Part shown: positions 33,826 through 45,686 of the stretch, one piece after another
How the letters are laid out: each line of letters begins with the position of its first letter
Numbering within the stretch: the stretch's first letter is position 1
Assembly: GCA_019137255.1 (NCBI GenBank)
Contig: WPDH01000357.1
Span: 1 to 61,770, forward strand
From: Corinectria fuckeliana
Lineage: Eukaryota > Ascomycota > Sordariomycetes > Hypocreales > Nectriaceae
Length of the DNA stretch: 61,770 nucleotides
Direction: 5' to 3'
Program-made: the position numbers and the translations under genes
The notes under the pieces: model-generated
The model's database searches: none
Seen by the model: the letters and a program-made list of their open reading frames with translations, nothing else
What the model was told of the DNA's origin: nothing

Positions 33826-36800
33826 ATGGCACTAAAGGAGGCGAATCATTCGCAGCCCTCCATCGTTCAGGAGCTTGCTAGCGATTTCGTCAGGCCCAAG
33901 ACCGAGGACTCCAACAACGAGCCTGTCTTCGGCAGCACCGATCCCAACTCTCCCCTGAATCCTTCCGGAAGCAATTTCAGTGCGCGGGAGTGGACGACGA
34001 ACCTCGTGAGTCTGGCCACAAAGCAAGGCCAGGACTTTCGGCATGTCGGCTTGTGTTTCCAGAATCTCAGTGTTTTCGGCTATCACACGCCTAGCGATTT
34101 CCAGAAGACCGTTGCCAATATATGGCTGGCCCTGCCTGGAATCATCGCTCGTCAGCTGCTGCCCAAGAGCACCACATCGGGCCAATCGCGAGTCGATATC
34201 CTCGGCGGCTTCAACGGTCTCATCCGCCCCGGCGAGATTTGCGTGGTCCTTGGCCCGCCGGGCTCTGGCTGTAGCACGTTCCTCAAGACCATCTCGGGCG
34301 ATCGGAATGGCATCTTCGTGAATGACAAGGCCTACTTCAACTACCAGGGCATCCCCGACGAGGAGATGCACTCTTCGCACCGCGGGGATGCCATATACAC
34401 GGCCGAGGTTGACGTCCACTTTCCAAACCTCACGGTGGGTGAGACGTTGGCGTTTGCCTCGCGCGCACGCTGCCCACGGGAGCTTCCATATGGCGTCTCG
34501 CAAGATGAGTGAGTTGCCCCAGTGCAGTCCAGTCATCCGCACCCATCACTCCTTCTCCTCCTCCTCCTCCCAGAACGCCACGAGAGTAACTGACACGGGA
34601 TTGTTTCTGCAGGTACTGTCGGCATCTCCGCGATGTTGTGATGGCCATGTACGGCATCAGTCACACCGTCCACACCAAGGTGGGAGACGACATGATGAGA
34701 GGGGTTTCGGGGGGCGAACGCAAACGTGTCACGATCGCCGAAGCTACTCTTTCGAATGCCCCTTTCCAGTGTTGGGATAAGTGAGTGACTGTCCGGATGG
34801 TCGGGTACACTTTGGTACAAGTCGTGTGGACAACTGCTAACTATCATCTCATTTCCCCTCAAGTTCCACACGTGGTCTAGATTCAGCAAACGCCATCGAA
34901 TTTTGCAAGACCCTTCGCCTCCAGTCGGAGCTGCTCGGCCACACCTGCGTCGTGTCGATGTATCAAGCGCCGCAAGCCGCCTACGATCTGTTCGACAAGG
35001 TCCTTGTCATCTATGAGGGACGCCAGATCTACTTTGGGCCTGCGTCCCAGGCCGGAGACTACTTCGTCAGTCTCGGATTCGATTGCCCTGCACGCCAGAC
35101 AACGCCCGACTTCATTACATCCATGACCTTTGCGTCGGAGCGCGTCATCCGTCCGGGCTGTCACCCTCCGCGAACGCCAGACGAATTTGCGGCGGCCTGG
35201 GAAGCCAGTTCCGAGTCTATGGCGCTTCAGGCCGAGATCGAAGCATACAAGGCGCAGCATCCGCTCCAGGGCCCAGATGCTCAAACCTACAGGCAGCTCA
35301 AGAAGGCACACCAGGCCAAGGGGCAGTGCCTCAGCTCCGCGTACACTCTTACATACTCTCAACAGGTGCAGCTCTGCATGTGGCGCGGCTTGCGACGATT
35401 CCTGGCGGACCCCGGCCCGCCGTTGGTCGTCATGGGCGGGAACGTCGTCTTGGCCTTTATCATGTCGTCCCTGTTCTACAATCTGCAGCAGACCACGGAG
35501 TCGTTCTACGGCCGGGCTATAGTCCTCTTCATGGCCGTCCTGTTTAATTCCTTCGCATCCGTCCTCGAGATCATGACGTTGTATGCCCAGCGTCCAATCG
35601 TCGAGAAGCACTCCCGCTACGCCTTCTACCACCCGTCCGCCGAGGCGTACGCTTCGGTCCTGGTCGACCTGCCTCTGAAGATAGCCGGCTGCATCTCGTT
35701 CAACTTGGTGTTTTACTTCATGACCAACTTGAATCGCACACCCGGAAACTTCTTCTTCTACCTGCTGACCGTCTTCCTGCTTGTCCTAGCCATGTCTGGC
35801 ATCTTCAGATTCATGTCAGTTGTTCTTTGCCTTCCGCCGAGCGCAGAATGTCGCCGGGAAATAAGGCTAACAAATTTATTCCAGCGGCGCATTTTCGCGA
35901 ACCAAGCAGCAGGCAATGGTGCCAGCCTCGGTCCTGATGCTCGCGCTGCTCGTGTTCAACGGTTTCGTTGTCCCTATTGACTACATGCTTCCATGGTGTC
36001 GGTGGATTAACTACGTGAACCCGGCAGCCTATGGATACGAGGCACTGATGGTGAACGAGTACTCGGGTCGAGATTTCGAATGCTCCTCCTACATTCCGAG
36101 CTACGGCATTCCTGGAACTACCAACATCGCCTGCGAAGCCATTGGTGCTGTCCCTGGCCAGACGTCCGTTACCGGAGATGCATATATCGGCTCCGCATAC
36201 AGCTATTACAGCTCCCACAAGTGGCGGAACATTGGCATCCTCATCGCCATGACTATCTTCAACCATCTTTTATACGTTCTGGCCAGCGAGTATGTCACGG
36301 CAAAGAAGTCAAAGGGCGAGATTCTCGTCTTCCCCCGGGGTGTCACGCCCAAGGTTTCCGGCCGGGGACGCGACGATGTTGAGGCCGGGTCTACGGGTGC
36401 GATCCTGGAGAAACCAGGTGCTGGGTCACCGCGCAAAGGGAACTTCCAAGGCTCCACGAGCGTTTTTCACTGGAACAACGTGTGCTACGATATCTCTATC
36501 AAGAAGAAGACGCGGCGCATTCTGGATAATGTTGATGGCTGGGTTAAGCCCGGTACCCTCACGGCCTTGATGGGTGTCTCCGGTGCCGGAAAGACAACGC
36601 TGCTGGACTGTCTGGCAAATCGAACGACAGGCATCGGCATTCTCACTGGCGAAATGTTGGTCGACGGCAAGCTGCGCGACGAGAGCTTCCAGCGCAAGAC
36701 CGGCTACTCACAGCAGCAAGATCTCGCCCTTGAAACGAGCACAGTGCGAGAGGTAGTCCCAATCCCTCATTCCATTACACCCTCCAAGCCGTCCACTAAC

Positions 36801-38595
36801 CTACGTTTACAAAATGATAGGCGTTGAACTTCTCAGCATTGCTCCGCCAGCCCCACAGCGTCCCCGAGGCGGAGAAACTGGCATACGTCGATGAGGTGAT
36901 CCGGATGCTTGACATGCAAGACTACGCCGAAGCAGTCATTGGCGTTCTTGGTGAGGGTCTCAATGTCGAGCAGCGCAAGCGCCTGAACCTTGGCGTTGAA
37001 CTCGCTGCAAAGCCACCGCTACTTCTCTTCGTGGACGAGCCCACTTCTGGTCTCGACTCCCAGACAAGCTGGGCCGTGTTGGACCTGTTGGAGCAGCTTT
37101 CTAATGCAGGACAGTCAGTTCTCTGCACCATCCACCAGCCTTCGGGGATGCTGTTTCAACGATTTGACCGTCTTCTTCTACTCGCAGAGGGAGGAAAGCC
37201 GGTTTACTTTGGTGAGTCTCGTCCTCTCCGTTCGCCTGCCCCATGACTCCCTTTCTCGACATATGTTGCTCCCGAGGCCCATATTACTCTCCTGCGGTGC
37301 TTTGAATCCTTTGTAGTGCTAACCTATGCTTCCTGGCGATAGGTGATATTGGCGAGGACTCTAATACACTCACGGACTACTTCGAGCGCAACGGAGCTGA
37401 CCCTTGCCCTCCCGGCGCCAACCCGGCGGAGTGGATGCTGGAAGCTATCGGCGCCATCCCAGGCAGCAAATCGGAAGTAGACTGGCCGAAATCCTGGCGC
37501 ACCAGTCCAGAATACCGCCTGGTTCAGGACGAGCTTGCCCGTCTCAAGTCCGAGGGAGCAGCCCGGCCGTCTATCGACGAGAAGCTCGACCCAACCTCCT
37601 ATGACGAGTTCGCCACACCCCTATGGTACCAGTTCCGAGTTGTTGCGCAGCGCGTCTTCCGGCAGACGTGGCGGACTCCCTCGTACATCTACTCCAAGCT
37701 TGTCCTCTGCATCGTAACCAGCCTCTTCATCGGCCTGGTCTTCCTCGACTCGCCGCGCAGCATCCAGGGCCTGAGGAACCAGATGTTCGCTATCTTTGAG
37801 ATGATGAGCATTACCGGCCAATTGATCGAGCAACAGATACCGGCTTATATGGAGCAGCGTGCGCTGTACGAGATTCGTGAGCGGCCAGCTAAGACGTATA
37901 GCTGGAAGGTCTTCATAACCAGCCAGATCGTATCCGAGATCCCCTGGTACACCATTGCCTCGCTGCCCATGTGGGCGCTCTTCTACTTCCCCATCGGCTT
38001 TAATCACAATGCGGCGGCTGCCGATCAGGAAACCGAGCGCGGCGCACTAATGTTCCTGCTCTTCTGGGTTTTCCTACTCTGGGTGTCCACGTTTACGCAC
38101 TTTAGTGTCTCGTTTTCGAACACAGCCGAGGATGCTGGCAACACTGCCAACTTCATGTTCATCCTGTCCTTCTTCTTCTGCGGCGTGCTGGCGAGTCCGG
38201 ATCAGATGCCCCGCTTCTGGATCTTTCTGTACCGCGCCTCGCCGCTGTCCTACTACGTCTCGGCTGTCCTGTCTACCGGCGTAGCCAATGTCGAGGTGGC
38301 GTGCGCGAGCAACGAGTTCACCACACTTATACCTCCCGACGGACAGACGTGCCACGACTACATGACTGAGTATATCAATACTGCGGGCGGATACCTACGG
38401 AAGCCCGGGTCGACAACCTTTTGCGAGTACTGCAGCATCAATGAGACCAACGTGTTCCTGCAAGGGGTCAGCTCCAGCTACGACACGCGCTGGCGCAACT
38501 TTGGCCTCATGTGTGTCTACATCGTCTTCAACATCGCCGCAGCTGTGGGGTTGTACTGGCTTGCGAGGATGCCCAAGGGGAAGAAAAGGTTGTGA
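33826..38595 (+). CDS. PDR-type (ABCG) ABC transporter, full length
   Basis: Six exons: 33826-34508, 34613-34780, 34864-35814, 35885-36752, 36821-37211, 37343-38595 (introns 68-131 nt), about 1437 residues. Order is NBD-TMD-NBD-TMD. NBD1 has the Cys-type Walker A GPPGSGCSTFLKT, signature VSGGERKRVTIAE and the degenerate Walker-B/D-loop CWDNSTRGLDSANA, all typical of PDR pumps. NBD2 has a normal Walker A GVSGAGKTTLLD, the degenerate signature LNVEQRKRLNLGVEL and Walker B LLLFVDEPTSGLDSQ. Two six-helix membrane domains follow the two NBDs. It is a plasma-membrane efflux pump. Its position among pathway genes and its promoter shared with the AflR-like regulator suggest export of, or self-protection against, the cluster product. 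Confidence 0.93.
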
Positions 38596-39175
38596 GCGAG
38601 ATTAACTCCCGTCTAAGGATCGAGTATTGCACCCTGAAGCTCATCTGCTATGTGCATGCGCGCTGTGGAGCATCCCGGCAACGCTCCTGGCAGATTGGCG
38701 TTGACAGCTGAACAGCATCGTCCGTTCTCTTCATTCGATAGCATACTTCTTTGTTGACCAGGCATATGGCCGCGGGTCGGAGTTTTAATTCTTGCGTGCA
38801 TAATTTAGACATAAGGTTGCATTCCCCACTCAATATAATGTTCTCGATTCTCAATTCTCCATCTGTCCAGCCAGACACTCATGCATTCCGTGTCTCGTTG
38901 TGTTCAGAGCATGTTGTTCAATTTCCGCCTTCATAGGAGTCTGCACGAGTCACCTCTAATTCAACCTTCCACCAACTTCCGGCGTTGCGAAGCTGTTACT
39001 GATTTCCGATTCGCCGACAGCCACGGTTTGAGGTTACACATGTACACGTACGTAAACATCTTCCTTCCAGTCCAGCCTCAAGATCCACGGTGTTCCCCCT
39101 TTTGCTCTTAGCCATCGCCTCAGTCATTGCGTGACCATGTCTTTCCGCAGAAACGTTGACCGTACGTACTAGACT
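38596..39175. other. Convergent intergenic region
   Basis: About 580 bases between the 3' ends of the pump and of a small minus-strand ORF. I see no coding signal or recognisable element. Confidence 0.35.
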
Positions 39176-39469
39176 TCAGTGCTTCGGAATGCCTCCACCA
39201 CGCATCCGACGGAAGAAGGACTGACACAGCAACATGCCGGCATTTAGGCCCAAGAAGAAGACCAAGCCGGCCGCCCAGGTACGCAAAAAGACCGCCCCAA
39301 TGCTGGAGCTGCTTAAGGCGGCGTACCCGATGAAGGTCCCGAAAATAAAGCTCAGGGACCCGAACACCGACTCCCAGCCGCAGCCGTCTAGCCGGACGAC
39401 ACGGTCATAGGCAAAGCTAAGCAGGCCGGCGATACTGACAGTTACTGCTGCTGCTACAAAGTTTGCCAT
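39176..39469 (-). CDS. Small putative membrane protein (97 residues), function unknown
   Basis: An intact ORF with a true ATG at 39469 encodes a hydrophobic protein with about three potential membrane segments: FVAAAVTVSIAGLLSFAYD (residues 3-21), VFGSLSFIFGTFIGYAALS (35-53), and a longer one around TWAAGLVFFLGLNAGMLLC (66-84). It ends with a basic, Gly-rich tail RRMRGGGIPKH. Regular helix spacing and lack of low complexity argue for a real gene, but I recognise no family. It sits inside the cluster between the pump and the dioxygenase. It could be an accessory membrane protein or a chance ORF. Confidence 0.45.
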   Translation of the reverse strand: MANFVAAAVTVSIAGLLSFAYDRVVRLDGCGWESVFGSLSFIFGTFIGYAALSSSSIGAVFLRTWAAGLVFFLGLNAGMLLCQSFFRRMRGGGIPKH

Positions 39470-40806
39470 GATGCCGATTAGGACTGTTCTCGCTTGTCGG
39501 TATGTGGCTGGCTATTCTGGTTCTAAGAATACGGCTTCAGGCTAGAAAAGAATGAAGGGTATGATCGCGTGGTAATTTTAGAGTAGAGCTTTTTGTCAAG
39601 AAATATTTCCTGTGTTGGCTCCCCTTGTTATAGTCTCATTTGGCAGAGGTCAATGTTTAATCTGTATAACGGCTCAAACAAGGGTTACTTTGTAAGCATA
39701 TCGTTGCATAATCTGGACAATTATAATTGCTGTATTAACTATATACCGATTTAGTGCTCACTTATCCTATGCCCATAGAGAATACCCTCCTAGCAGTTGA
39801 GAGTAGTAATCCCACGAAATCTATCTTGCGTAATAGGGTCATGTTGAGTCCGATACGCTCAGTTCAATCAAGGACTTCGTATTTAAGACGATGTAGAGTA
39901 CAAAATGATGATATTGATGTCTTTTGCTTGCCTTGACCCCTGTCTTACAGTTAGGGGTTTCCAGGTCAATCTCACACTCTGACTAAGATAAGAATATGAT
40001 ATATCACAGGTTTGTGCCTATCCGGCCCTTATTCTGCCATCCGAAGGTCAACCTAACAGGTCGTATATGCCGCAGAGTATCCCGGATATGTTCATATATG
40101 TATATCCGCCGGGCTTGGTTGCTTGCCCGCCGCGGAGCATTGATGCATTTTTTCGGGGACTAAAAAGTTGCATCGGGTCATGCATGAGTTCGAAGCACCT
40201 GTCGAATCGAGCGTGTCAGAAATACCTACGCAGGGTACGCTGACATTATGAATCGAGAATGCGGGTTTTTCTTTCAGGTGGTGGGGCATCATATGCAGTT
40301 TACTCGTTCCACCTTTCGGTTCGGACTTCCAATACTACAGGGTAAGACTTCGGGGCCGAATCTTTGAGACCTTCAGTTCAGTGGTTTTCAGACGGGCAAG
40401 TCTCCCTCCCGTATGTGCGACAAATTCGGTACGGAGATAACTTTGAAGCGTGCAGGTGCAGCGTCACGGTGAATGCGCCCAGTCGGCGATCGTGAGTGCC
40501 CGAGCATTGTCTCGAAAGGGGGTACGACAGTGGATGGCATAGGCAGTGTGGGCAGGCCTGGAAAGGGAGGAGCTCGGCATTTTCAGTGAATATTGTGTTT
40601 ACGGATGACGATTGCTTCGCCAGTTAGAATGATAGAGCGTGGTGACCCTAATTGGGTTTGCTGCGAAGTACAATCAAAGTGAACCTGAACTTCGCCTGTA
40701 GAGAGCTAAATTCACACATAGTTCAGCTGTTTTCCAGCTCATCACTTGACGGAATTCAGACATGAAAACCACAGATATGATATTTGATCTGCCTCTTGGC
40801 GTCACA
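39470..40806. other. Intergenic region with repeat copy B
   Basis: About 1.3 kb upstream of the small membrane protein and downstream of the dioxygenase. It holds copy B of the diverged repeat (39849-40057), including the CCGATACGC half-conserved site. The remainder (40060-40806) contains no convincing gene. Confidence 0.4.
39849..40057 (+). repeat. Diverged non-coding repeat, copy B
   Basis: Partner of 30938-31109, same orientation. Shared landmarks are TCCGATACG, AGTxCAAAATGA, CTCACAC, and TTATTCTGCCA followed by GGTCAA and AACA. The copies are too diverged to be recent. Confidence 0.65.
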
Positions 40807-41953
40807 TCAGACACGCACGGCGGTGAGAGTCTCGTGCTGAAGCAGCTTCCCAGTCTCCCCCATAGTCTCGATCAGGCGGCCCCGGATGTGCTCGCCAACC
40901 ACTGTCTCGACCCCAGACCCGTCCAAGGCCGTGACGTTGAGCTTGAGATTCCCGTTGAGGAAGAAGGCGACGCTGTGGCGGTGGGCGTGGCGGTTGGTTT
41001 GTACGCGGTGGCGAGCGCTGTGGTAGTAGCCGCCCGTGTACTTCTGCATCATGTCGCCCATGTTGATGACGTAGGCGTCCTCGACCACTGGCACGGGCAC
41101 CCAGGACTCCGCAGGCGGATAGAAGACCTCCAGGCCCGTCGTGTCAGGCTCCTGGAGTAGGATGGTCACGCATCCAAAGTCGGTGTGGTCGGCAACTAAT
41201 AAGGGGGGAAGGTTGGTATTCGGGCAATGAGGGCAAAGGAATATGGCAATCATTTACCAGGGGACGTGAAGCAACTTACCTCCAAACTTCAGAGGGTCTG
41301 GATTCGACACAGGGGCGTAGTGCAGGAACCTCATCGGGATGGACGGCTCGTCCAGGAGCGAATCGAATACACCTGCGGCACATCCCCATTTCTTGGGAAG
41401 ACCGAGGGCGAGAATGGTGAGGAGCGTCTTCTCCAGCTTGAGCATTCTGTCCTGGTACTCCATGATGCGATCTTGAAACCTCGCCTTGGGGAGGCTAGAG
41501 GGCCACAGGTTGGGGCCGGTCGAGAAGGTGCCGCAGTCCACGTCGTCTTCCGGGACCTCCCTGCCGACCATGAAAGTCTGGTAAGAAACAGGGCGTTTAG
41601 TTTCAAAAGTACCAAGTATGAGAGTACTAACCGCGAACCTCTTTGGTGTCGGGCATTAGCCCCTTTTGGTGCGTCTGGATTCCAGACGGCTCGTAGCCTC
41701 TGAATGATTGGCCAACAGACTTGTTGATCCAGACCTCCATCTTCTTCTCCTCCGGAAGGGCGAAGAACATCTTGTTGACATCAAGTATCTCGCGCAGGAC
41801 ATCTCTAGGAACGCCGTGCCCAGTGAGGCTGAAAAAGCCGTATGTGTGGCAGGCGTGGCTCATAGATTCAACAACGGCCCGCTTGTCAGATCTGGACGAG
41901 GTCTCGTCAAGGAAGGCGCTGATATCGACCGTCGGGATCATCGCTGGCTCCAT
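40807..41953 (-). CDS. 2-Oxoglutarate/Fe(II) dioxygenase, TropC-like ring-expansion enzyme
   Basis: Exons 41953-41639, 41577-41280 and 41195-40807 give about 333 residues; introns are 61 and 84 nt. The first splice joins MPDTKE to TFMVGREV, as expected for the family, using an unusual GTTCGC donor. The N-terminal DIOX_N region (IPTVDISAFL, YGFFSLTGHGV) is followed by the Fe(II) triad His208-x-Asp210 (ADHTDFG) and His267 (SARHRV), and the 2-oxoglutarate Arg277-x-Ser279 (RHSVAFF). This is the isopenicillin-N-synthase-like 2OG oxygenase fold. With a TropB-like monooxygenase and a methylorcinaldehyde-type PKS in the same cluster, the best assignment is the oxidative ring expansion that turns a dearomatised intermediate into the tropolone stipitaldehyde. 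Substrate is inferred, not seen. Confidence 0.85.
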
Positions 41954-42544
41954 GGTGCTACTCGTTTTGTCAGTTGTTCTAGTTATTCAGTGGAGACGTA
42001 GGCGAGGTTGATGTATGTTAGTCCACTGACACTCAGGGGTAGGTCGGGTGCTGGACATGGGTTCGGAGTGTAGGCCCTTTCTCTGCGTTTCTTTATACAC
42101 AGTTGAAATTCAGTCTAGGAAGATGAGCTCATTCGTGGCACCACGTGAAGTCATTCGGCTTTATCCGGAGCATTCACTGATTCGGTACTTACAGAGGGGC
42201 TGCGTTGTAATGCATGTAAGCAGATTGAATAAGTGTTCCAATTGAATAAACGTCCGAGCGGTATACGGCGACATCCGTCCATCTAGGAACCGTAATAGCG
42301 GTGTGGCTCATAAAGATGAGCATAAAAAATATGCCAACCATCAGGAATTGGCAAGGCATTTCGGACTGGTAGGATTTTGAGCTCATACATTGCGGCCATT
42401 ATTCAGATATGCTGGGACATTTGTACGGGCATCTGAGTCAATACGAGGCTTTGAAACAGACACGATGACCTGTCTTTCATCACAGAGAGGCCCCCGGCCA
42501 ATGGTAAACTTGAACAATGACACCATCATCATAATCCCTGTGAC
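41954..42544. promoter_or_regulatory. Intergenic region upstream of the dioxygenase
   Basis: About 590 bases between same-strand genes. It contains CCGAGCGG near 42254 (CCG-N2-CGG), of uncertain meaning. No gene is visible. Confidence 0.3.
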
Positions 42545-43561
42545 TCACCATGGCTGCAGGTGATCCCTTCTCAACACCTTTGGGGGCCAAGCCTCCTCGT
42601 CCCTCTTACCCTCGATCACATCCGCACAGAATGCTGCCCCAACAGCAGGATCAATAGCCCCCAAGGCACCCTTGTCGATCCGGTCACCAGTAGCCCTATC
42701 ATCCCCCAGCCCCGTGGTCAGAAACCCCGGGGAGATGTTGAACACGGCGACGCCGTCGTTCTTCAGCAGCCGCGCCCACTCGACCATGACCAGGTTCATG
42801 GCGCTCTTGCTCACCCTGTACGCGAGCCACCGACTCGCGGGCTTGATCCAGTCGCCCGCTGGCGCGAGTGCGTAGCCGTGGCTAGTCCCGGCCGCATGCT
42901 CCGTGACGGACGAAAGCCCGCTGGTGATGAATAACAGGCGGGGTGGCTGAGCTTTCGATGCAAGTAGGAGAGGCGCTATGGCGTGGGTGAAGAGGTACGT
43001 GCCAGTGACATTGACGTCGTAGGTCTGGTTCCAGCTCTCGCGAGGCGTGATACGGCCAGAGGAAATGGCTCGGTCGTGTGCCGCACCTGTACAGTTGTGC
43101 ATGTTAGTAAAGTATTTCCCAGTCTGTTTCCAAGTCTTTGCGCTCTCGCACAAAGATTCCAGTGCCCAGCGCTCGGCAACTTACCAGCATTATTCACCAG
43201 AATATCGACATGTCCAATCTTGGCTCTGACCCGCTCAACGGCAGCGGTGATGGACTCGTCCGATACGATATCGATGCTTAGTGGTTCCGCTGTAGAAGTG
43301 CTGTTGGGGAAGAGCTGTTGTAGCGTTTCGATGGCATCGCTTGCCCGGGAGATGTCTCCTCGGCACCCAACGAAGACGTGATAGGGTGCTGTGCGAGAAA
43401 AAAGCGTCTTGGTTACCTCAAAGCCTGGAGCGGGAAAAAGAGGGTGCGGTTTAGTTTCGGACATAGTTTTAATCTATTTGTAAATGAGGATCGGACGTCT
43501 TACCCAGGCCAGTGTTGGCACCCGTAATAAGGACTATAGTCTTAGACTCGAGTGATGTCAT
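42545..43561 (-). CDS. Short-chain dehydrogenase/reductase (SDR)
   Basis: Exons 43561-43504, 43424-43185 and 43086-42545 give about 279 residues; introns are 79 and 98 nt. The first exon is short and supplies the cofactor motif TGANTGLG (residues 13-20), completed across the splice. NNAG spans the second splice (about 97-100). The catalytic residues are Ser about 155-158 (TSGLSS), Tyr189 and Lys193 (YRVSK). This is a classical SDR. An in-frame ATG at 43597 would add 12 residues. In a tropolone-sesquiterpene pathway an SDR is expected to reduce the aldehyde of stipitaldehyde to the carbinol that loses water to give the quinone methide. That role is inferred from context; the cofactor is probably NADP(H) or NAD(H). 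Confidence 0.85.
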
Positions 43562-43597
43562 TGCGGCAATGTTTACGTGTGAAGAGATGCTCGACAT

Positions 43598-43981
43598 GAT
43601 CGATTAGGAGTAAGATATAACTGGCAGCAAATCATCGTGGCTGCAAAGCATACCATAGGTACAACTCTAGGAGTTCTCGTTGGGCCGCAATATAAATGGC
43701 TAGGTCCTGGGCTTAGAATTCATGCGCAACACGAGGATATTGAGGAGCAGGGATTACACCCGGGAATTCTGTCGGCCAATCAGATATTGGCCGTGTTACT
43801 GACTGGCAAACTGGGTCCCGGCGAAGTGCCCGGTGGGTCTGACCCACTCCGGGCCGAAGCGGAGGTCGTCTCGGAGATCCACTTATGCCGATCATCGACT
43901 ACGTGGCAACGTGTACGATCAAAGGGCCGGTAGTTAAGCCATGAGAATGAAACAGATAGACTAGCAGAAGCCTGTTGAAAT
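43598..43981. other. Intergenic region between SDR and FAD monooxygenase
   Basis: About 380 bases. It must contain the SDR promoter. No recognisable motif or gene. Confidence 0.3.
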
Positions 43982-45686
43982 CTACAGCACATAGCCATCA
44001 CGTTGCATGCTCGTCTTCGCACGACCGTTGGTGCCCTGGGCATGGAGTCGTTGAAACTCGCCCGCAGTCCGTTCCACCATATCATCGATGTCAAAGTCCC
44101 AGATCTTGTACGATCGGTCCCGGATCTCCTCGAAACACGTTTCCGCCTTGATCCATTTCGCGGGATTGGCCCACTCGGCCTGATGGTACAAATCACACAC
44201 ACGTCGGCTGCTGTTCACGAGCCACTGCGTCCGTGGTCGGCGCACACTGTCGAACGCCTCAAATGCGACCTCGACGAGACGCTGAGCTGGCGTACCGGCT
44301 TTGAGACCCTGGCGCACCTGGGCCAAGAGGATGCTAAGGCAAAGCGCATCCTCGATCTTTAATGAATGACGGCAGAACCGCTTTGTTAGTGAGAGTATAC
44401 TTGGATCAGTTTGACTCTGCATCGTCATGGGGGAAGACTCACCCCGGCACTGGCCCCGGCACCATGATGGGGGCTCGAGGCATGCGCCGCATCCCCGGCG
44501 AGGCACACCGTCCCGTCATTGTAAGTCGCTAAGGGATATTCGCCCATGTCGAACAGCGCCCAGGTAATCAACTTGTCGGGAAGGAGTCCCACCAGCCGCA
44601 AGACGGTCGGATGCCACCCATCGAGGGCCGCCTTGATCTCATCCCGCGTCCCCTCGGCCACCAGGCTCTTGGTGTCGGGCCACGGATTCGGATCGGATAC
44701 GAACACGACCACGTTGAGCGCCTTGCCCTCGGCCACCGGGTAGTGAGTCAGGTGCGCGCCGGGGCCAATATGGTGGTGGAAGTTCTTGGCTTTCCAAGGC
44801 CCCAGCACGTCGAGCGCACGACTCATGGATACGAGGCCACGGTAGGCCAACTTGTGGGTGTACTGGGGCTGGGAGGCTGGGTGGGATGCGCCCAAGAAGT
44901 TGGCGCGGACGCTGGATTTGACGCCATCGCAGCCGATGACTGCAAGGGCGGAACAGACTTGTGTCAACAACGACTGAGATGCAAGGGAAAAAGGAAAAAG
45001 GAAAAAGGGATATTGTTTTGTGTACGTGGCAGTAGGAATGGAGACGTACCAGCGTGAGCTTCAGCCTTCGTCCCGTCGGCAAACATCATGACGACAATAC
45101 CATCCTCTTCTCTCTTCTCCAAGCACTCTAGGCGCTTGCCAAACGCAACCGAACCAGGATGCAAGTTCTTGGCGAGCTCGTTGACGAACTGGTCCCTCCG
45201 ACACCCCCTGAATCCCGCACCGCTAATTTCGGACAACGGCTTTTGGTAGCTTGGGTCGTCGGGGCAGCGCTGGTTGTATCCGTCGATCCAACGCAAGAAG
45301 CCGTCCTCGCCGTCCTCGCCGTCCTCGTCAGACACGGGCACAGCGCCGCAACGCTTCAGTGCCGAGACGATGGCTGGGTTCATGAGATGCACTGCAAGTT
45401 GTTGTTTCTGTCAGCGAGTTGGCAAACCGCCAAGTCCGAGAATTAAAGTGGAGGAGGACGCACTGCACCGACGTGCGCACGCTGAGAAGGCGATCCCGGC
45501 CCCGATCTCCCGGAATTCGCCCGCTTGCTCGTACACTCGCACCGAGATTTGCTGGTGGATCAGGCCAAGAGCAAGGACCACGCCGACGATGCCCCCGCCG
45601 ATAATGGCGACGCGCAGCTCGTCAGTGGCCGGGTCAGGAGTGCCGGTAGATGCATCGTCGTGCATTTTGGAGTCATCTGTTGGCAT
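43982..45686 (-). CDS. FAD-dependent monooxygenase, salicylate-hydroxylase/TropB-like
   Basis: Exons 45686-45464, 45391-45050, 44939-44443 and 44356-43982 give about 478 residues; introns are 72, 110 and 86 nt. The dinucleotide motif GGGIVG lies at residues 30-35, EIGAGIAFSACARRCMHL is completed across intron 1, AVIGCDGVKS (the DG motif) across intron 2, and GDAAHASSPHHGAGASAG (337-354) is joined to IEDALCL across intron 3. These are the three fingerprints of group-A flavin monooxygenases. The neighbouring methylorcinaldehyde-type PKS and ring-expansion dioxygenase point to TropB-like oxidative dearomatisation by hydroxylation of 3-methylorcinaldehyde. The gene is divergent from the PKS and shares its roughly 0.9-kb promoter region. 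Confidence 0.9.

Noticed and set aside
34883..35632. 249-codon minus-strand ORF
   Set aside because: Antisense shadow of the first membrane domain of the PDR pump.
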